DNA from: CAYSLA01 sp964431685
Lineage (GTDB): Bacteria; Armatimonadota; UBA5829
DNA: 22,333 bases
Reading direction: 5' to 3'
Assembly (NCBI GenBank): GCA_964431685.1
Contig: CAYSLA010000047.1
Coordinates: 1 to 22,333 of the forward strand
The translations under genes were made by a program, and so were the position numbers. The notes under the pieces are model-generated. The model did not search any database and was not told the DNA's origin. It saw only the letters and a program-made list of their open reading frames with translations. Numbering within the stretch: the stretch's first letter is position 1; each line of letters starts with the position of its first letter. Of the stretch, positions 7,360 through 15,156 are shown piece by piece.

Positions 7360-7599
7360 CTACGGCCCGCTCTTCCAGAGACCTGGGCAAGGGTCTCGGC
7401 CATCCGGGTCGTAGACGATGCAATGGAAACCATCCTGCCGGCAGGCTTCCTGTCGATTGCACGACACAGGCACCAGTTTTGCTTCGGAGTGTACCATGTC
7501 GGGCATGATTGCAGTCGACTGGATGACCTCAAGCCTCACCATAGTGTTCTTGATTTCGCAGAACTCGTAAGTTTGTCTTCTTGCGAACTCTTCTCGCAC
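7360..7599 (-). CDS. Small Cys-containing hypothetical protein
   Basis: 79 residues from a GTG at 7599. GGAG lies about seven bases upstream of the GTG on the minus strand; an internal ATG at 7542 is the alternative start. Five Cys occur: C14, C47, C53, C60 and C71. The spacing C-x5-C-x6-C-x10-C near the C-terminus could hold a metal or disulphides. The layout (YEFC near the start, a strand-like VRLEVIQST, then the Cys cluster ending PCPGL) resembles small conserved proteins of unknown function in anaerobes. I cannot name a family. It sits downstream of the polyprenyl synthase and the mobile repeat, on the same strand, with no clear promoter of its own. Confidence 0.45.
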   Translation of the reverse strand: MREEFARRQTYEFCEIKNTMVRLEVIQSTAIMPDMVHSEAKLVPVSCNRQEACRQDGFHCIVYDPDGRDPCPGLWKSGP

Positions 7600-7619
7600 T
7601 AATACACTCCAGATCCAAA

Positions 7620-7911
7620 TACTACGCCATCCCAAGAGACATCCTGTCATTCCGACCTGCGGGGAGGAATCTCGGGGTAAGAGCTCAGACTATGTGAGAA
7701 ACCACGTCATCCTGAACTTGGTTCAGGACCCATCCCTTCTCCGGATGGGTGCCGGATCGAGTCCGGCATGACGTATTACTCAGTGAGACTGAGCTCTTAC
7801 ATCTCGGGGGCTTTCTCCCGCTGGTCCTAAGGAAGCCCCCTGATTTTGGGGAATTCCTACGCAAAACAACCGCGCCAGCCACGCGGTCTGGTGCTCGAAA
7901 CGACATACCGG
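7620..7911. repeat. Repeat-rich intergenic region hosting the MITE-like element
   Basis: The sequence around the 124-bp element (tcattccgacctgcggggaggaatctcggg on the left, continuing cgggggctttctcccg on the right) itself looks like a dispersed intergenic repeat. A further inverted repeat, aagccccctgattttggggaatt, lies at about 7832-7854. I see no gene between 7600 and 7911. The mobile element is therefore nested in older repeat DNA. Confidence 0.45.
7677..7800. mobile_element. MITE-like palindromic element with cloverleaf-type fold
   Basis: 124 bp bounded by perfect 12-bp terminal inverted repeats GTAAGAGCTCAG (7677-7688) and CTGAGCTCTTAC (7789-7800). A second inner pair is ACGTCAT (7704-7710) and ATGACGT (7768-7774). 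Three perfect hairpins fill the middle: CCTGAAC/GTTCAGG (7711-7727), CCCATCC/GGATGGG (7729-7749) and TGCCGGA/TCCGGCA (7750-7768). Flanking 8-bp direct repeats ATCTCGGG (7669-7676 and 7801-7808) look like a target-site duplication. It has no coding capacity, so movement would need a transposase in trans. A second copy starts at 22297. Confidence 0.85.
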
Positions 7912-8991
7912 TTAGAACGTCCGCTCTATCATATAGGCGGCCCAGGCGGCCAGCAGGTCACGGTATTTCGAATGCGGAACCGTGTCAAGGCTTTCCATTG
8001 CCCGGCTGAGGTGGTGGTGAGACCTTGACCTCACGTGATCCACCGCCCCGGTTGACACGATGATATCCTTCGCGCGTGTGATATCGGACTCCGACGCGGA
8101 CTTGTCGCCCAGTGTCCCCAGAAGCAAGTGCCGATCGGCGCTACTGCAATTCTCCAGTGCGTAGAAGACCAGAAGTGTCTTCTTGCCTTCCTTGATGTCA
8201 GCGCCTACCGGTTTGCCCAGTTTCCGTTGGTCACCCATCAAGCCCAGGATATCGTCCTGCAGTTGAAACGCGGTACCGCACTCACTCGCAAAACGAGCCA
8301 GGGCGTCCACCAGCGGGTGTGACGCGTCCGAGGTGCCTAGTCCGATCATTGCGCCCGCCGCCGCCGCGAATCTGTAGAGAGCCCCGGTCTTCATCCACAG
8401 CATCCTGACAATGTCGTCACCGGACACTTTGTCTATGCTCATACCCGCGTACTGCACGTCCAGAAGCTCACCCTCAAGCAGCGTGTTCACCGTTTCGGAC
8501 TCAAGCATCCGGATGACGCGTAACACAACGGAGCAGTCCACGCCTCTTTCCGCCAACTCGCAGAAAAGGCTCACGGTCCAGCCGTGCTGACAGTCGCCAG
8601 TGAGTACCGCGATGTCCCGACCATAGTCTACGGCAGCCTGGCCCTTATAGCCAAGTTCATCTTTGGCGAGTCTTCGTCCGAGTGCGTGAACACTTGGCCC
8701 GCCCCGTCTGCTGTCGTCGTTGTCAATCAGGTCATCGTGAACAAGTGTCCACGTATGAAAGAGCTCCACGCCTGCTGCCGCGGGCAAAGCAGATTCAGGG
8801 TTGCCTCCCACGGCACCGCACGACCACAGCAGCACTGCAGGCCGCAGGCGTTTGCCGGAACGTTCCAGATAAGCATACGCGGTCGAAGCGAGATGAGCAG
8901 GGCGAAGCCCTGCTCTATCTCGAGACTCGGCGAGGTATGAATCTACGTTCCGGGCCACTTCGCCCAGAGCAGTCTGCATATCTACGGACAT
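7912..8991 (-). CDS. Polyprenyl (trans-isoprenyl) diphosphate synthase
   Basis: Condenses isopentenyl diphosphate onto an allylic diphosphate to build geranylgeranyl- or longer chains for quinones, carotenoids or other isoprenoids. Both Asp-rich motifs are intact: DDLIDND (87-93, counting from the upstream Met) and DDILGLMGD (247-255). The GKRLRP substrate-binding segment is at 47-52. It is all-helical, with normal length (~359 residues). Chain length is not certain. The bulky Trp five residues before the first Asp hints at a short product such as C15-C20, but this is inference. Two adjacent ATGs are possible: GGAGG (8996-9000) lies one base from the ATG at 8994 and four from the one at 8991, so I take 8991. 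No other isoprenoid genes are in the window. Confidence 0.92.
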   Translation of the reverse strand: MSVDMQTALGEVARNVDSYLAESRDRAGLRPAHLASTAYAYLERSGKRLRPAVLLWSCGAVGGNPESALPAAAGVELFHTWTLVHDDLIDNDDSRRGGPSVHALGRRLAKDELGYKGQAAVDYGRDIAVLTGDCQHGWTVSLFCELAERGVDCSVVLRVIRMLESETVNTLLEGELLDVQYAGMSIDKVSGDDIVRMLWMKTGALYRFAAAAGAMIGLGTSDASHPLVDALARFASECGTAFQLQDDILGLMGDQRKLGKPVGADIKEGKKTLLVFYALENCSSADRHLLLGTLGDKSASESDITRAKDIIVSTGAVDHVRSRSHHHLSRAMESLDTVPHSKYRDLLAAWAAYMIERTF

Positions 8992-9154
8992 CATGCCTCC
9001 GTAGTCTGTCCTGTAGGAATCATTAGAAATCCTTCCGCTGGCATAGGCACACGTGCTGACGAGATGTCTGCGGCCAACTCAGGATGGCACAAACAGCAGG
9101 GGCGGCGGTTCCCCGGCATCGTCAACCGGCAACAAAGAATGCGGCGAAACTCTG

Positions 9155-9784
9155 TTAGTCCGCAGCAGGCCCGGGGGGCGGCGGCACAGGCGGAGCTCCA
9201 CCCTCTGGAGGCGGGCCAACGCGCCCATCCCTTCGAGTCCTGGGGCCCTGAGGAATCCTCATCCTCTCAATCAGCATCTTGAACTGCTCCGCATTCAGGA
9301 TGGACCGGATGGTCTTCCAGGCTGCCAGGTTCTCAGCTACTGCGTCGGCTTCACATTTCTGCGCGGCTTTGGCAAGCTCCTGTATGCGTGCGTCGTTGCT
9401 GTCCACCGCGAGCAGAGCATCACGCAGGGCTTCAATCGCGGCCCGGGTTTTCTCGTTGAGTTCTCGCTGCGATTCTTCTCTATTTTTGTAGAAGGCATCA
9501 AGTTTGGCGCGCTGATCTTCGGACAGTTTCATCCTGTCGTTGTCCATCAGCACAAGCGGCTGCGGCGGCATCGTGGAGCTCACAGTGCCGGGCAATGGCA
9601 TAGGTCTCATCATTGGCCGTCCTGGTGCACCAGGCGCTCCCGGCATACCCGCTGCGCCAGGCGGCGGCCCGCCTACTCCTGGGCCAACGTCACGGACCGG
9701 CGGCGGAGTGCCGTTAGCCGCAAAGACTACGATCGCTATGACGATCAGACAGGCCACTCCCGCAAGAAACAATGCTCTTTGCAT
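9155..9784 (-). CDS. Exported Spy/CpxP-like protein with Pro/Gly-rich linkers
   Basis: 209 residues. An N-terminal hydrophobic segment (about 3-22) acts as signal peptide or anchor. A Pro/Gly/Met-rich low-complexity stretch (26-75) follows. Then comes a helical domain (85-175) with two LTxxQ-like motifs, LSEDQ (87-91) and LNAEQF (163-168), as in periplasmic Spy/CpxP/ZraP-type proteins that act as chaperones or metal sensors. The C-terminus is again Pro-rich. One Cys (C144) is in the helical part. The start is supported by GGGAGG eight bases upstream. It lies between hydB and the polyprenyl synthase on the same strand but with a 177-base gap from hydB, so it is probably transcribed separately. 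The exact role is unknown. Confidence 0.75.
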   Translation of the reverse strand: MQRALFLAGVACLIVIAIVVFAANGTPPPVRDVGPGVGGPPPGAAGMPGAPGAPGRPMMRPMPLPGTVSSTMPPQPLVLMDNDRMKLSEDQRAKLDAFYKNREESQRELNEKTRAAIEALRDALLAVDSNDARIQELAKAAQKCEADAVAENLAAWKTIRSILNAEQFKMLIERMRIPQGPRTRRDGRVGPPPEGGAPPVPPPPGPAAD

Positions 9785-9860
9785 AGCAGAATCCTCCCTT
9801 TCAGTTCGCGACTCCCGCGTAACCTCAACTACTGCCTACAAACACCTAGAGTAGACGAAC

Positions 9861-9878
9861 AAACCCTTTGCCGGGTTT
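9861..9878 (-). terminator. Weak hairpin after hydB
   Basis: AAACCC (9861-9866) pairs with GGGTTT (9873-9878) around a six-base loop. On the minus strand it is followed by GTTCGTC, with no proper T-run. It lies 84 bases past the hydB stop and might help end the hydB transcript. A second small hairpin, GAGCAC/GTGCTC, is at 9920-9937. Confidence 0.25.
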
Positions 9879-9961
9879 CATTTGGCTTTCCGCTGCGTCC
9901 TCCCATCGGCTGAGCTGGCGAGCACGTAGAAGTGCTCCCCTGCGCATCCGACCATCGGACC

Positions 9962-11746
9962 TTACTTGCGATAGATCGCCTTCACGGGACACCGTTCCTT
10001 GCAGGCCCCGCACCGGATACACGCATCGTTGTCTATATGGTAGACCTGCTTGGGCTCACCAGATATGCACTTGACCGGACAGACCTTTGCGCAGAGGCTG
10101 CAACCGACGCACTTCTCCGGATCAATGAAGTATTGCAGCAATGCCTGACATACACCTGCAGGACACTTCTTGTCGTTTATGTGAGCCTCATATTCCTCAC
10201 GGAAGTTCTGCAGGGTCGAGAGAATGGGGTTTGGCGCTGACTGTCCAAGTCCGCAGAGCGATGCGCGCTTTACGTGTTTGCTTAGCGTCTCCAGTTTGGA
10301 CAGATCGCCCTCCTCACCTTTGCCCTCCGTTATGCGGGTAAGAATCTCCAGCAGCCTCTTTGTTCCTTCACGGCACGGCGTGCACTTCCCACACGATTCG
10401 CCTTGCGTGAAGGTCAGGAAGAACTTCGCCACGTCAACCATGCACGTGTGATTGTCCATCACGATCATGCCGCCGCTTCCCATAATCGATCCTGCCGCGG
10501 CCAGCGACTCGTAGTCGATTGGCGTGTCAAGGTACTGCTCGGGAATACATCCGCCTGATGGTCCGCCTGTCTGCACGGCCTTGAACTGCCCGTCTCCGCG
10601 TATACCGCCCCCTATGTCGAAGATGATCTCGCGCAGGCTGGTGCCCATGGGCACTTCCACAAGTCCGGTGTTCTTGATCTTGCCGGCCAGCGCGAACACC
10701 TTCGTGCCCTTACTCTTCTCGGTACCCATTCCCGCGAACCAGTCCGCACCGTTCAGGAATATCGCCGGAACGTTGGCCAGCGTCTCAACGTTGTTGATGC
10801 TGGTGGGGAAGTTCCAGAGTCCGGAGACCGACGGATAGGGCGGCCTTGGTCGAGGCATGCCTCTGCGTCCCTCGATTGAGGCGATCAGTGCAGTCTCCTC
10901 TCCGCACACGAACGCGCCCGCGCCCAAACGCAGTTCAATATCAAAACTAAAATCGGTCCCCAGGATGTTCTCGCCCAGCAGTCCGCGCTTCTTGGCTTCA
11001 GTAATGGCACTGCGCAACCGCTTGATCGCCAGAGGGTACTCAGCTCGAACATAGACGTAGCCCTGGTCGGCGCCTATGGCATATCCGGCGATTGTCAGGC
11101 CCTCGATAATGCAGAACGGGTCACCCTCTATGGCGCTGCGGTCCATAAATGCGCCCGGGTCGCCTTCGTCAGCGTTGCAGATGACATATCTCTTCTCTGC
11201 AGGGACCTCGGCCGTCAGGCGCCATTTGAGGCCTGTTGGATAGCCTCCGCCTCCTCGTCCTCTCAAACCGGACCTTTCAATCTCGCTAATCACTTCGTCC
11301 GGCTTCATGTTCTCCAGCACGTCTGCCAGAGCCTCGTATCCTCGCATCTGCAGATAGTCGTCAAAGGACTCCGGGTCTATTACTCCGCAGTTGCGCAGCG
11401 TAATTCGCACCTGCTTGCCGAAGAAGCTTGAGTCACCCAGGACGCGAATGTCGGAGGTGTCCACTGCACATCTCACAAACAAGTCCTCGACTGGTTTGCC
11501 GCCGATCAGATGCTCCTCCACGACCCTTTCCAGCTTCTCCTGCGTGAGCTCTCCGTAGAATACGCCATCTGGCTCCACAAGCAGCATCGGGCAGTTGCCG
11601 CACTGGCCATAGCATACGGCTTCCTCTACGTCGACGAGGCCCGTTGCCTTGTGCTTAGCAAGCGAATGGCGAAGTTGTTTCTCGAGTTTCTTGCCGCCGG
11701 GGTCGGCGCACGCCGTCCCGGAACACACAACCAGTTTACGTTTCAT
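9962..11746 (-). CDS. hydB: NADH-binding flavoprotein subunit of [FeFe] hydrogenase (HydB, NuoF-like)
   Basis: 594 residues, with the domain order of HydB in trimeric electron-bifurcating hydrogenases. A [2Fe-2S] thioredoxin-like domain (1-85; C8, C13, C45, C49) comes first. A NuoF core with FMN/NADH-binding GRGGGGYPTGLKW (163-175) and NADEGDPGAFMDR (191-203) follows. A [4Fe-4S] site has C452, C455, C458 and C498. The tail is an 8Fe ferredoxin domain with C546/C549/C552/C556 and C576/C579/C582/C586. It binds NAD(H) and would exchange electrons with HydA and ferredoxin in the cytoplasm. The ATG overlaps the stop of the upstream [2Fe-2S] gene (ATGA). Its catalytic partner genes lie on the plus strand at 17755-20093. 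NADP use cannot be excluded. Confidence 0.93.
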   Translation of the reverse strand: MKRKLVVCSGTACADPGGKKLEKQLRHSLAKHKATGLVDVEEAVCYGQCGNCPMLLVEPDGVFYGELTQEKLERVVEEHLIGGKPVEDLFVRCAVDTSDIRVLGDSSFFGKQVRITLRNCGVIDPESFDDYLQMRGYEALADVLENMKPDEVISEIERSGLRGRGGGGYPTGLKWRLTAEVPAEKRYVICNADEGDPGAFMDRSAIEGDPFCIIEGLTIAGYAIGADQGYVYVRAEYPLAIKRLRSAITEAKKRGLLGENILGTDFSFDIELRLGAGAFVCGEETALIASIEGRRGMPRPRPPYPSVSGLWNFPTSINNVETLANVPAIFLNGADWFAGMGTEKSKGTKVFALAGKIKNTGLVEVPMGTSLREIIFDIGGGIRGDGQFKAVQTGGPSGGCIPEQYLDTPIDYESLAAAGSIMGSGGMIVMDNHTCMVDVAKFFLTFTQGESCGKCTPCREGTKRLLEILTRITEGKGEEGDLSKLETLSKHVKRASLCGLGQSAPNPILSTLQNFREEYEAHINDKKCPAGVCQALLQYFIDPEKCVGCSLCAKVCPVKCISGEPKQVYHIDNDACIRCGACKERCPVKAIYRK

Positions 11747-12084
11747 CTCGGCCCCGCATATTCTTGAACAACATTTCCGGCCACCAGGTGTTCGGTCACT
11801 ATCCGGCGAGTCTTCTCTTCATCGAGCCGGATGTACAGCACAGGAGGATCATCTCCTCTAAGCACCTCCGCCATTGGTTCAAGGTCACAGCGGCCCACGC
11901 ATCCTGTGGAAACGATCTCGACGTTATCCAGTCCCTCTTGTGCAACCGCCTCTTTGAACGCCTCATAAACTCTATCTGCACCTGCGGATATTCCGCACGT
12001 TGCCATTCCTACACGCACTCTGTACTTGCTGTCCTCTTCGCGGTGTTTGCTCTTGAGTTCGGCCAGTATGGCAGTAGGTTTCAT
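11743..12084 (-). CDS. [2Fe-2S] thioredoxin-like ferredoxin subunit next to HydB
   Basis: 113 residues from the ATG at 12084, which has AGAGGTGA about seven bases upstream; upstream in-frame codons lack support. A thioredoxin-like [2Fe-2S] fold is indicated by GMATCGISAGADRVYEAF and STGCVGRCDLEPMAEV. The first Cys pair of the classic site is reduced to one Cys (GMATCGIS), as I recall for this small subfamily often found beside hydB, so the cluster may be incomplete or ligated differently. It is coupled to hydB by a 4-base overlap and probably serves as an accessory electron carrier or structural subunit of the HydB side of the complex. It is distinct from the NuoE-like HydC at 19602. Confidence 0.85.
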   Translation of the reverse strand: MKPTAILAELKSKHREEDSKYRVRVGMATCGISAGADRVYEAFKEAVAQEGLDNVEIVSTGCVGRCDLEPMAEVLRGDDPPVLYIRLDEEKTRRIVTEHLVAGNVVQEYAGPR

Positions 12085-12114
12085 TTGGTCACCTCTGAAT
12101 CTCCCCCGACACGG

Positions 12115-12131
12115 CGCGATTTCAGATCGCG
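12115..12131 (-). promoter_or_regulatory. Small hairpin in the hydB operon leader
   Basis: CGCGAT (12115-12120) and ATCGCG (12126-12131) form a perfect 6-bp stem with loop TTCAG. It lies between the inferred transcription start and the ribosome binding site of the [2Fe-2S] gene. Function unknown. Confidence 0.35.
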
Positions 12132-12148
12132 ACCTATTGGGAAAGCAC

Positions 12149-12175
12149 AATATCTGAGCTATCAGCTTCGATATT
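12149..12175. promoter_or_regulatory. Operator-like dyad at the hydB promoter
   Basis: A 27-bp interrupted palindrome: AATATC, two bases, AGCT, three bases, AGCT, two bases, GATATT. It overlaps the -10 and inferred transcription start of the hydB operon promoter. That is a classic place for a repressor. It could also form an RNA hairpin at the 5' end. The sequence differs from the dyad before hydA. Confidence 0.5.
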
Positions 12176-12202
12176 ATACCCAGATACCTTCCGGCTATGC
12201 AA
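12173..12202 (-). promoter_or_regulatory. Promoter for the [2Fe-2S]-hydB operon
   Basis: On the minus strand: -35-like TTGCAT (12202-12197), an 18-base spacer, and a perfect -10 TATAAT (12178-12173). The inferred start is near 12165, about 80 bases before the ATG at 12084. It lies in the 123-base gap after the histidine phosphatase gene, indicating separate expression of the hydB pair. Confidence 0.6.
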
Positions 12203-12207
12203 CGAAG

Positions 12208-12858
12208 TTACTCCGGAGCCTCACCGTCGGCATCAGCGTCGGTCACCGCCAGGCCCCTGAGGTGGCAGGTATCGTTCAGCGCCAGAATGTGCGGCGTCTC
12301 TCCGGTCTCGACAATGCTCAGCGACGCGTTTGAGAAATGCCACATCATCCATTTCGAGAGCGGCAGATCGAAGATGGTGTTGAACATCCCGTGCAACGCT
12401 CCGCCGTGCGATACTATGATCACTCTCTCAGCCACGCCCCATCCGGACGAATGGTTGTCCAGGAACTTCCGGCACCGATCCATCAGCTCGGTGTGTGTTT
12501 CGGCGCCGGGTGGCGCGGTGTAGTGCGGAGGTCTGCGCCACTCGTGCTCCTCGAGCGGGTAATGCTGGTCTATCTCGGCTCGCGTTAGTCCCTGCAACAC
12601 GCCGAAGAGGCGTTCTCTGAGCAGAGGATCCCGTTGGACTCTGACACCGCACTCGCGCGCTATCTCCTCGGCGGTATCCAGCGCGCGTCCCAGATCGCTG
12701 GAATACAGCCTTGAGATCGGCTCGCGTGCCAACCGTCGGGCTATCGCCCTCGCCTGCTTGCGGCCAAGGGCGGTCAGCGGGGTGTCGTTCTGCCCCTGGA
12801 TTCGGCCTTCGAGATTGGCGACGGTCTCGCCGTGACGCACCAAATAGACAACACTCAT
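12208..12858 (-). CDS. Histidine phosphatase family protein (phosphoglycerate mutase-like)
   Basis: 216 residues with the catalytic RHG motif at the N-terminus (LVRHGE, H9), SSDLGRALDTAE (53-64), an acid residue near RERLFG (81-86) and the second histidine H151 in IIVSHGGALHG. The fold is complete. Family members dephosphorylate sugar phosphates, alpha-ribazole phosphate or other small phospho-compounds. The substrate cannot be read from sequence, and the absence of cobalamin genes nearby gives no support for a CobC role. Its ATG overlaps the stop of the upstream polynucleotide kinase-like gene by four bases, so the two are translationally coupled and may act on related substrates. Confidence 0.9.
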   Translation of the reverse strand: MSVVYLVRHGETVANLEGRIQGQNDTPLTALGRKQARAIARRLAREPISRLYSSDLGRALDTAEEIARECGVRVQRDPLLRERLFGVLQGLTRAEIDQHYPLEEHEWRRPPHYTAPPGAETHTELMDRCRKFLDNHSSGWGVAERVIIVSHGGALHGMFNTIFDLPLSKWMMWHFSNASLSIVETGETPHILALNDTCHLRGLAVTDADADGEAPE

Positions 12859-13780
12859 AAGTCCACCTGCTTGACAAATCCCAGTTCGCGGCCTTCACGG
12901 GAAAGCCTGATCGAACCCATCTGAACCACCTTCACCGGCGATACCGTCCGAATCGGCGACAACACATAGAGAAGCCTCTGTTTGAACTCCGCGCCCTGCA
13001 GCAGACCGACGTCCAACGTTCGTCCGTTCTGATCGGCCAGACCAACGAGCAGTCCCTGAAGCGACTGGATTCTCATCAGAGTGATGTCATGGGTCTTGAA
13101 CTGCTCTTCTACCTCGCGCAGACCGGGCTCGTAGGGTTCTCCACCCACCACCGCGTATATTCCGCCGCCGACCAGTTCGACGTGTTCCACCGGGCACCTC
13201 AAAGACCGCTCAATGAACTTCACGTACTGCCACTTCACGGGCCGGCCAGCTCCCAGCCAGGTGTTCCAGCAACACACGTCGTCCAGCCTGANNNNNNNNN
13301 NNNNNNNNNNNNNNNNNNNNNNNNNNNNNNNNNNNNNNNNNNNNNNNNNNNNNNNNNNNNNNNNNNNNNNNNNNNNNNNNNNNNNNNNNNNGTGGCAAGT
13401 CCAGTGGTATCGACAACGATGAGCTCCGCCCCCAGTTCACGGGCATTGTCGACAAGCCTCTTTGTCCCGATAGCGTGTTCGAGCAGATGGGCCGCTGGGG
13501 AGGTGCTGCCGACGAAGTAGAGCCTGCGGGCTTGCAGTTCGGTCGCGGTTTCGAACTGAGCTTCAGGAATCGCCAGCCCGATCGTTCCCGGAGCGCCGAT
13601 TTCCGACTGTCCAATATCCGCATCAACGATCGCGGTCTGAATGCCGGCTTCAATGGCACGGTTGGCCAGGGTGACACAGAACCGGGTCTTGCCCGTGTCC
13701 GCAGCCCCGATGACCATCACCACTCCGGGCCGGGCCATTATCTCTGATATTACATTTGTCCAGTCGGTAAGTGCCTTCAC
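12855..13780 (-). CDS. Clp1/Grc3-type P-loop polynucleotide 5'-kinase-like protein, interrupted by assembly gap
   Basis: The N-terminal part (13780-13392) has Walker A GAADTGKT (25-32), the family segment IVDADIGQSEIGAPGTIGL (51-69) and Walker B-like ELIVVDTTGL. These are characteristic of Clp1/NOL9/Grc3 kinases, which phosphorylate RNA or DNA 5'-hydroxyl ends. The C-terminal part (13291-12855) continues in a different frame with RLDDVCCWNTWLGAG and a beta-rich domain. The frame change across the 100-N gap is best explained by a default gap length: the true missing length should be 2 modulo 3. The GTG start at 13780 has only a weak ribosome binding site; an ATG at residue 15 is an alternative. 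It overlaps the histidine phosphatase by ATGA. Bacterial members are poorly characterised. Confidence 0.8.
13292..13391. other. Assembly gap of 100 N
   Basis: Exactly 100 N, a common default for gaps of unknown size. It lies inside the polynucleotide kinase-like gene. Confidence 0.99.
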
Positions 13781-13818
13781 GTTGGTGACCCGGCTGCTAT
13801 CTGGAAACGGTCGTCAGC

Positions 13819-14937
13819 TCAGAATTGCATCGCCTCAAACGCCTGCCCATAAAGCCAGTGCCCAAAGTCGTTGGGATGATTGATGTTGTTGCCCAGCAGA
13901 GAAGACTGATCCTTGCGCCCAAGCACCATGACCCAGGTATCGTAGACGTTAACGTAAGCGCTCCTGGTCTCAGCAGCAGCCTGCCTGGTAGCTTCCGCGA
14001 ACTCACCCATCCTGTGTGTGCCGTAGTGCCAGTCGTCGTGCGGCGGGAACGCGGAGTATAGTATCACTTCCGCGCCCTTGCGCTCTCGTACCATGCCGAC
14101 AAGAGTTATCAGCTTCTTCTTGAACTCATCCGGCTCCATTCCTCCGCCGACGGGCAGGTTGTGATCGTTCATACCCCATCCAAGAAGCACCAGGTCTGGG
14201 CTCGTATCACCCATCTGCTTGTCCCACCACTCGATGCCCTGAGCGCTGCAATAGCCAGGGATGGAGACGTCTCGAGTCTCAATTTGTGCCGCTGGGAACT
14301 TGCGCTGCAGGTATTTCTGATACAACGAGGCAAACGTCAGTCCCGGTTCTGAGACTTCTCCTCCGGATGTTATGCTGTCTCCATAAGTGACGATCTTGAA
14401 CGGTCCGCCGGCTTTGAGTTTGGATCGAGTCTTGCTGAGGAACTGGGCCTGGTTGCTGGGCTTGGCCCACGGTCTTCCATTGGTCGTAGTATAGTCAACC
14501 CACACGAAGAACGGGTGGTTTGTGGCGCCGGGGAACTTAGTGTGGTCGAAGTCCTTCTGGCCGTACAGCACGTTCGTGGAGAAGTCAGGTATGCTGGACT
14601 CCCCAGTTCGGGCAATTGTGCCCTTTGCGTAGTCCAGGATATAGTCAACGCCTTCCCGATAGACTACACATTTCTCGTTGTCAGACTTGTAGGTGCTGCG
14701 CACCAAAACGCTTCCCTTGGCCACGCTGTCAAAACAAAGCTTTCCGGGAATCGTGCCGGCCAGCACGAGGCTCTCTCCCTGAACAGTCATTTTCTTTCCT
14801 TTTGACGCAATTTGGAGCTTTTCCAAGTTCCGCGTCGATTTGGTCGAACCGAGAGACTTGTTAATGTCGCCGGCTCCCAGGCAAGCTGTCGCCCACATCA
14901 GAGTGATACCAACAGCCAGCAGTATCGCAGTTCTCAT
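13819..14937 (-). CDS. Secreted SGNH/GDSL-family hydrolase
   Basis: 372 residues. A signal peptide (about 1-21, ending ATACLGAG) is followed by a beta-rich N-terminal region (30-175) and a SGNH hydrolase domain (180-372). The nucleophile is S188 in TYGDSIT, the oxyanion Asn is N257 in WGMNDHN, and the C-terminal block reads NINHPNDFGHW (351-361). Against the usual DxxHP, the Asp three residues before H354 is Asn351, so the triad may be altered or may use D357/H360. Such enzymes deacetylate or hydrolyse esters on polysaccharides outside the cytoplasm. GGAGGAG lies eight bases before the ATG. It is divergent from the STAS-HATPase gene and 38 bases upstream of the polynucleotide kinase-like gene. 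Confidence 0.88.
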   Translation of the reverse strand: MRTAILLAVGITLMWATACLGAGDINKSLGSTKSTRNLEKLQIASKGKKMTVQGESLVLAGTIPGKLCFDSVAKGSVLVRSTYKSDNEKCVVYREGVDYILDYAKGTIARTGESSIPDFSTNVLYGQKDFDHTKFPGATNHPFFVWVDYTTTNGRPWAKPSNQAQFLSKTRSKLKAGGPFKIVTYGDSITSGGEVSEPGLTFASLYQKYLQRKFPAAQIETRDVSIPGYCSAQGIEWWDKQMGDTSPDLVLLGWGMNDHNLPVGGGMEPDEFKKKLITLVGMVRERKGAEVILYSAFPPHDDWHYGTHRMGEFAEATRQAAAETRSAYVNVYDTWVMVLGRKDQSSLLGNNINHPNDFGHWLYGQAFEAMQF

Positions 14938-15082
14938 ATGCCCATCTCCTCCGCAGAACTATTCGGAAGTTTCAAGAATCATAATGCCACTTGCCCCGCT
15001 ACGTCAAGCGCACGATAGTGCTGAAAGCAGCCGAGCGACCTCAGTTCAAGCATACATGCATAAAAAAGAATGAGTCACCCTA

Positions 15083-15130
15083 TTGACAGACTCGAGTTTA
15101 GGTGGTAACCTGAATATGGACATGTATAAT
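15083..15130 (+). promoter_or_regulatory. Promoter region for the partner-switching operon
   Basis: A perfect -35 TTGACA (15083-15088) with a poor -10 (TAACCT, 15106-15111, 17-base spacing). A perfect TATAAT is at 15125-15130, too far for that -35. One of the two hexamers may belong to a separate start. The region separates the divergent SGNH hydrolase from the STAS-HATPase gene. I saw no clear sigma-B-type promoter. Confidence 0.45.
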
Positions 15131-15156
15131 CTTGGAGTCACGGGTTTTGTTGGATT

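Noticed and set aside
9053..9913. Long plus-strand open frame of 286 codons
   Set aside because: It lies opposite the Spy/CpxP-like gene, has low-complexity, Arg/Pro/Ser-rich sequence typical of antisense translation, and has no domain. The minus-strand gene has signal peptide, motifs and ribosome binding site.
12133..12148. Rex-type operator near the hydB promoter
   Set aside because: ATTG and CAAT half-sites are present on the minus strand, but the TTGTGA-n6-TCACAA pattern is not met.
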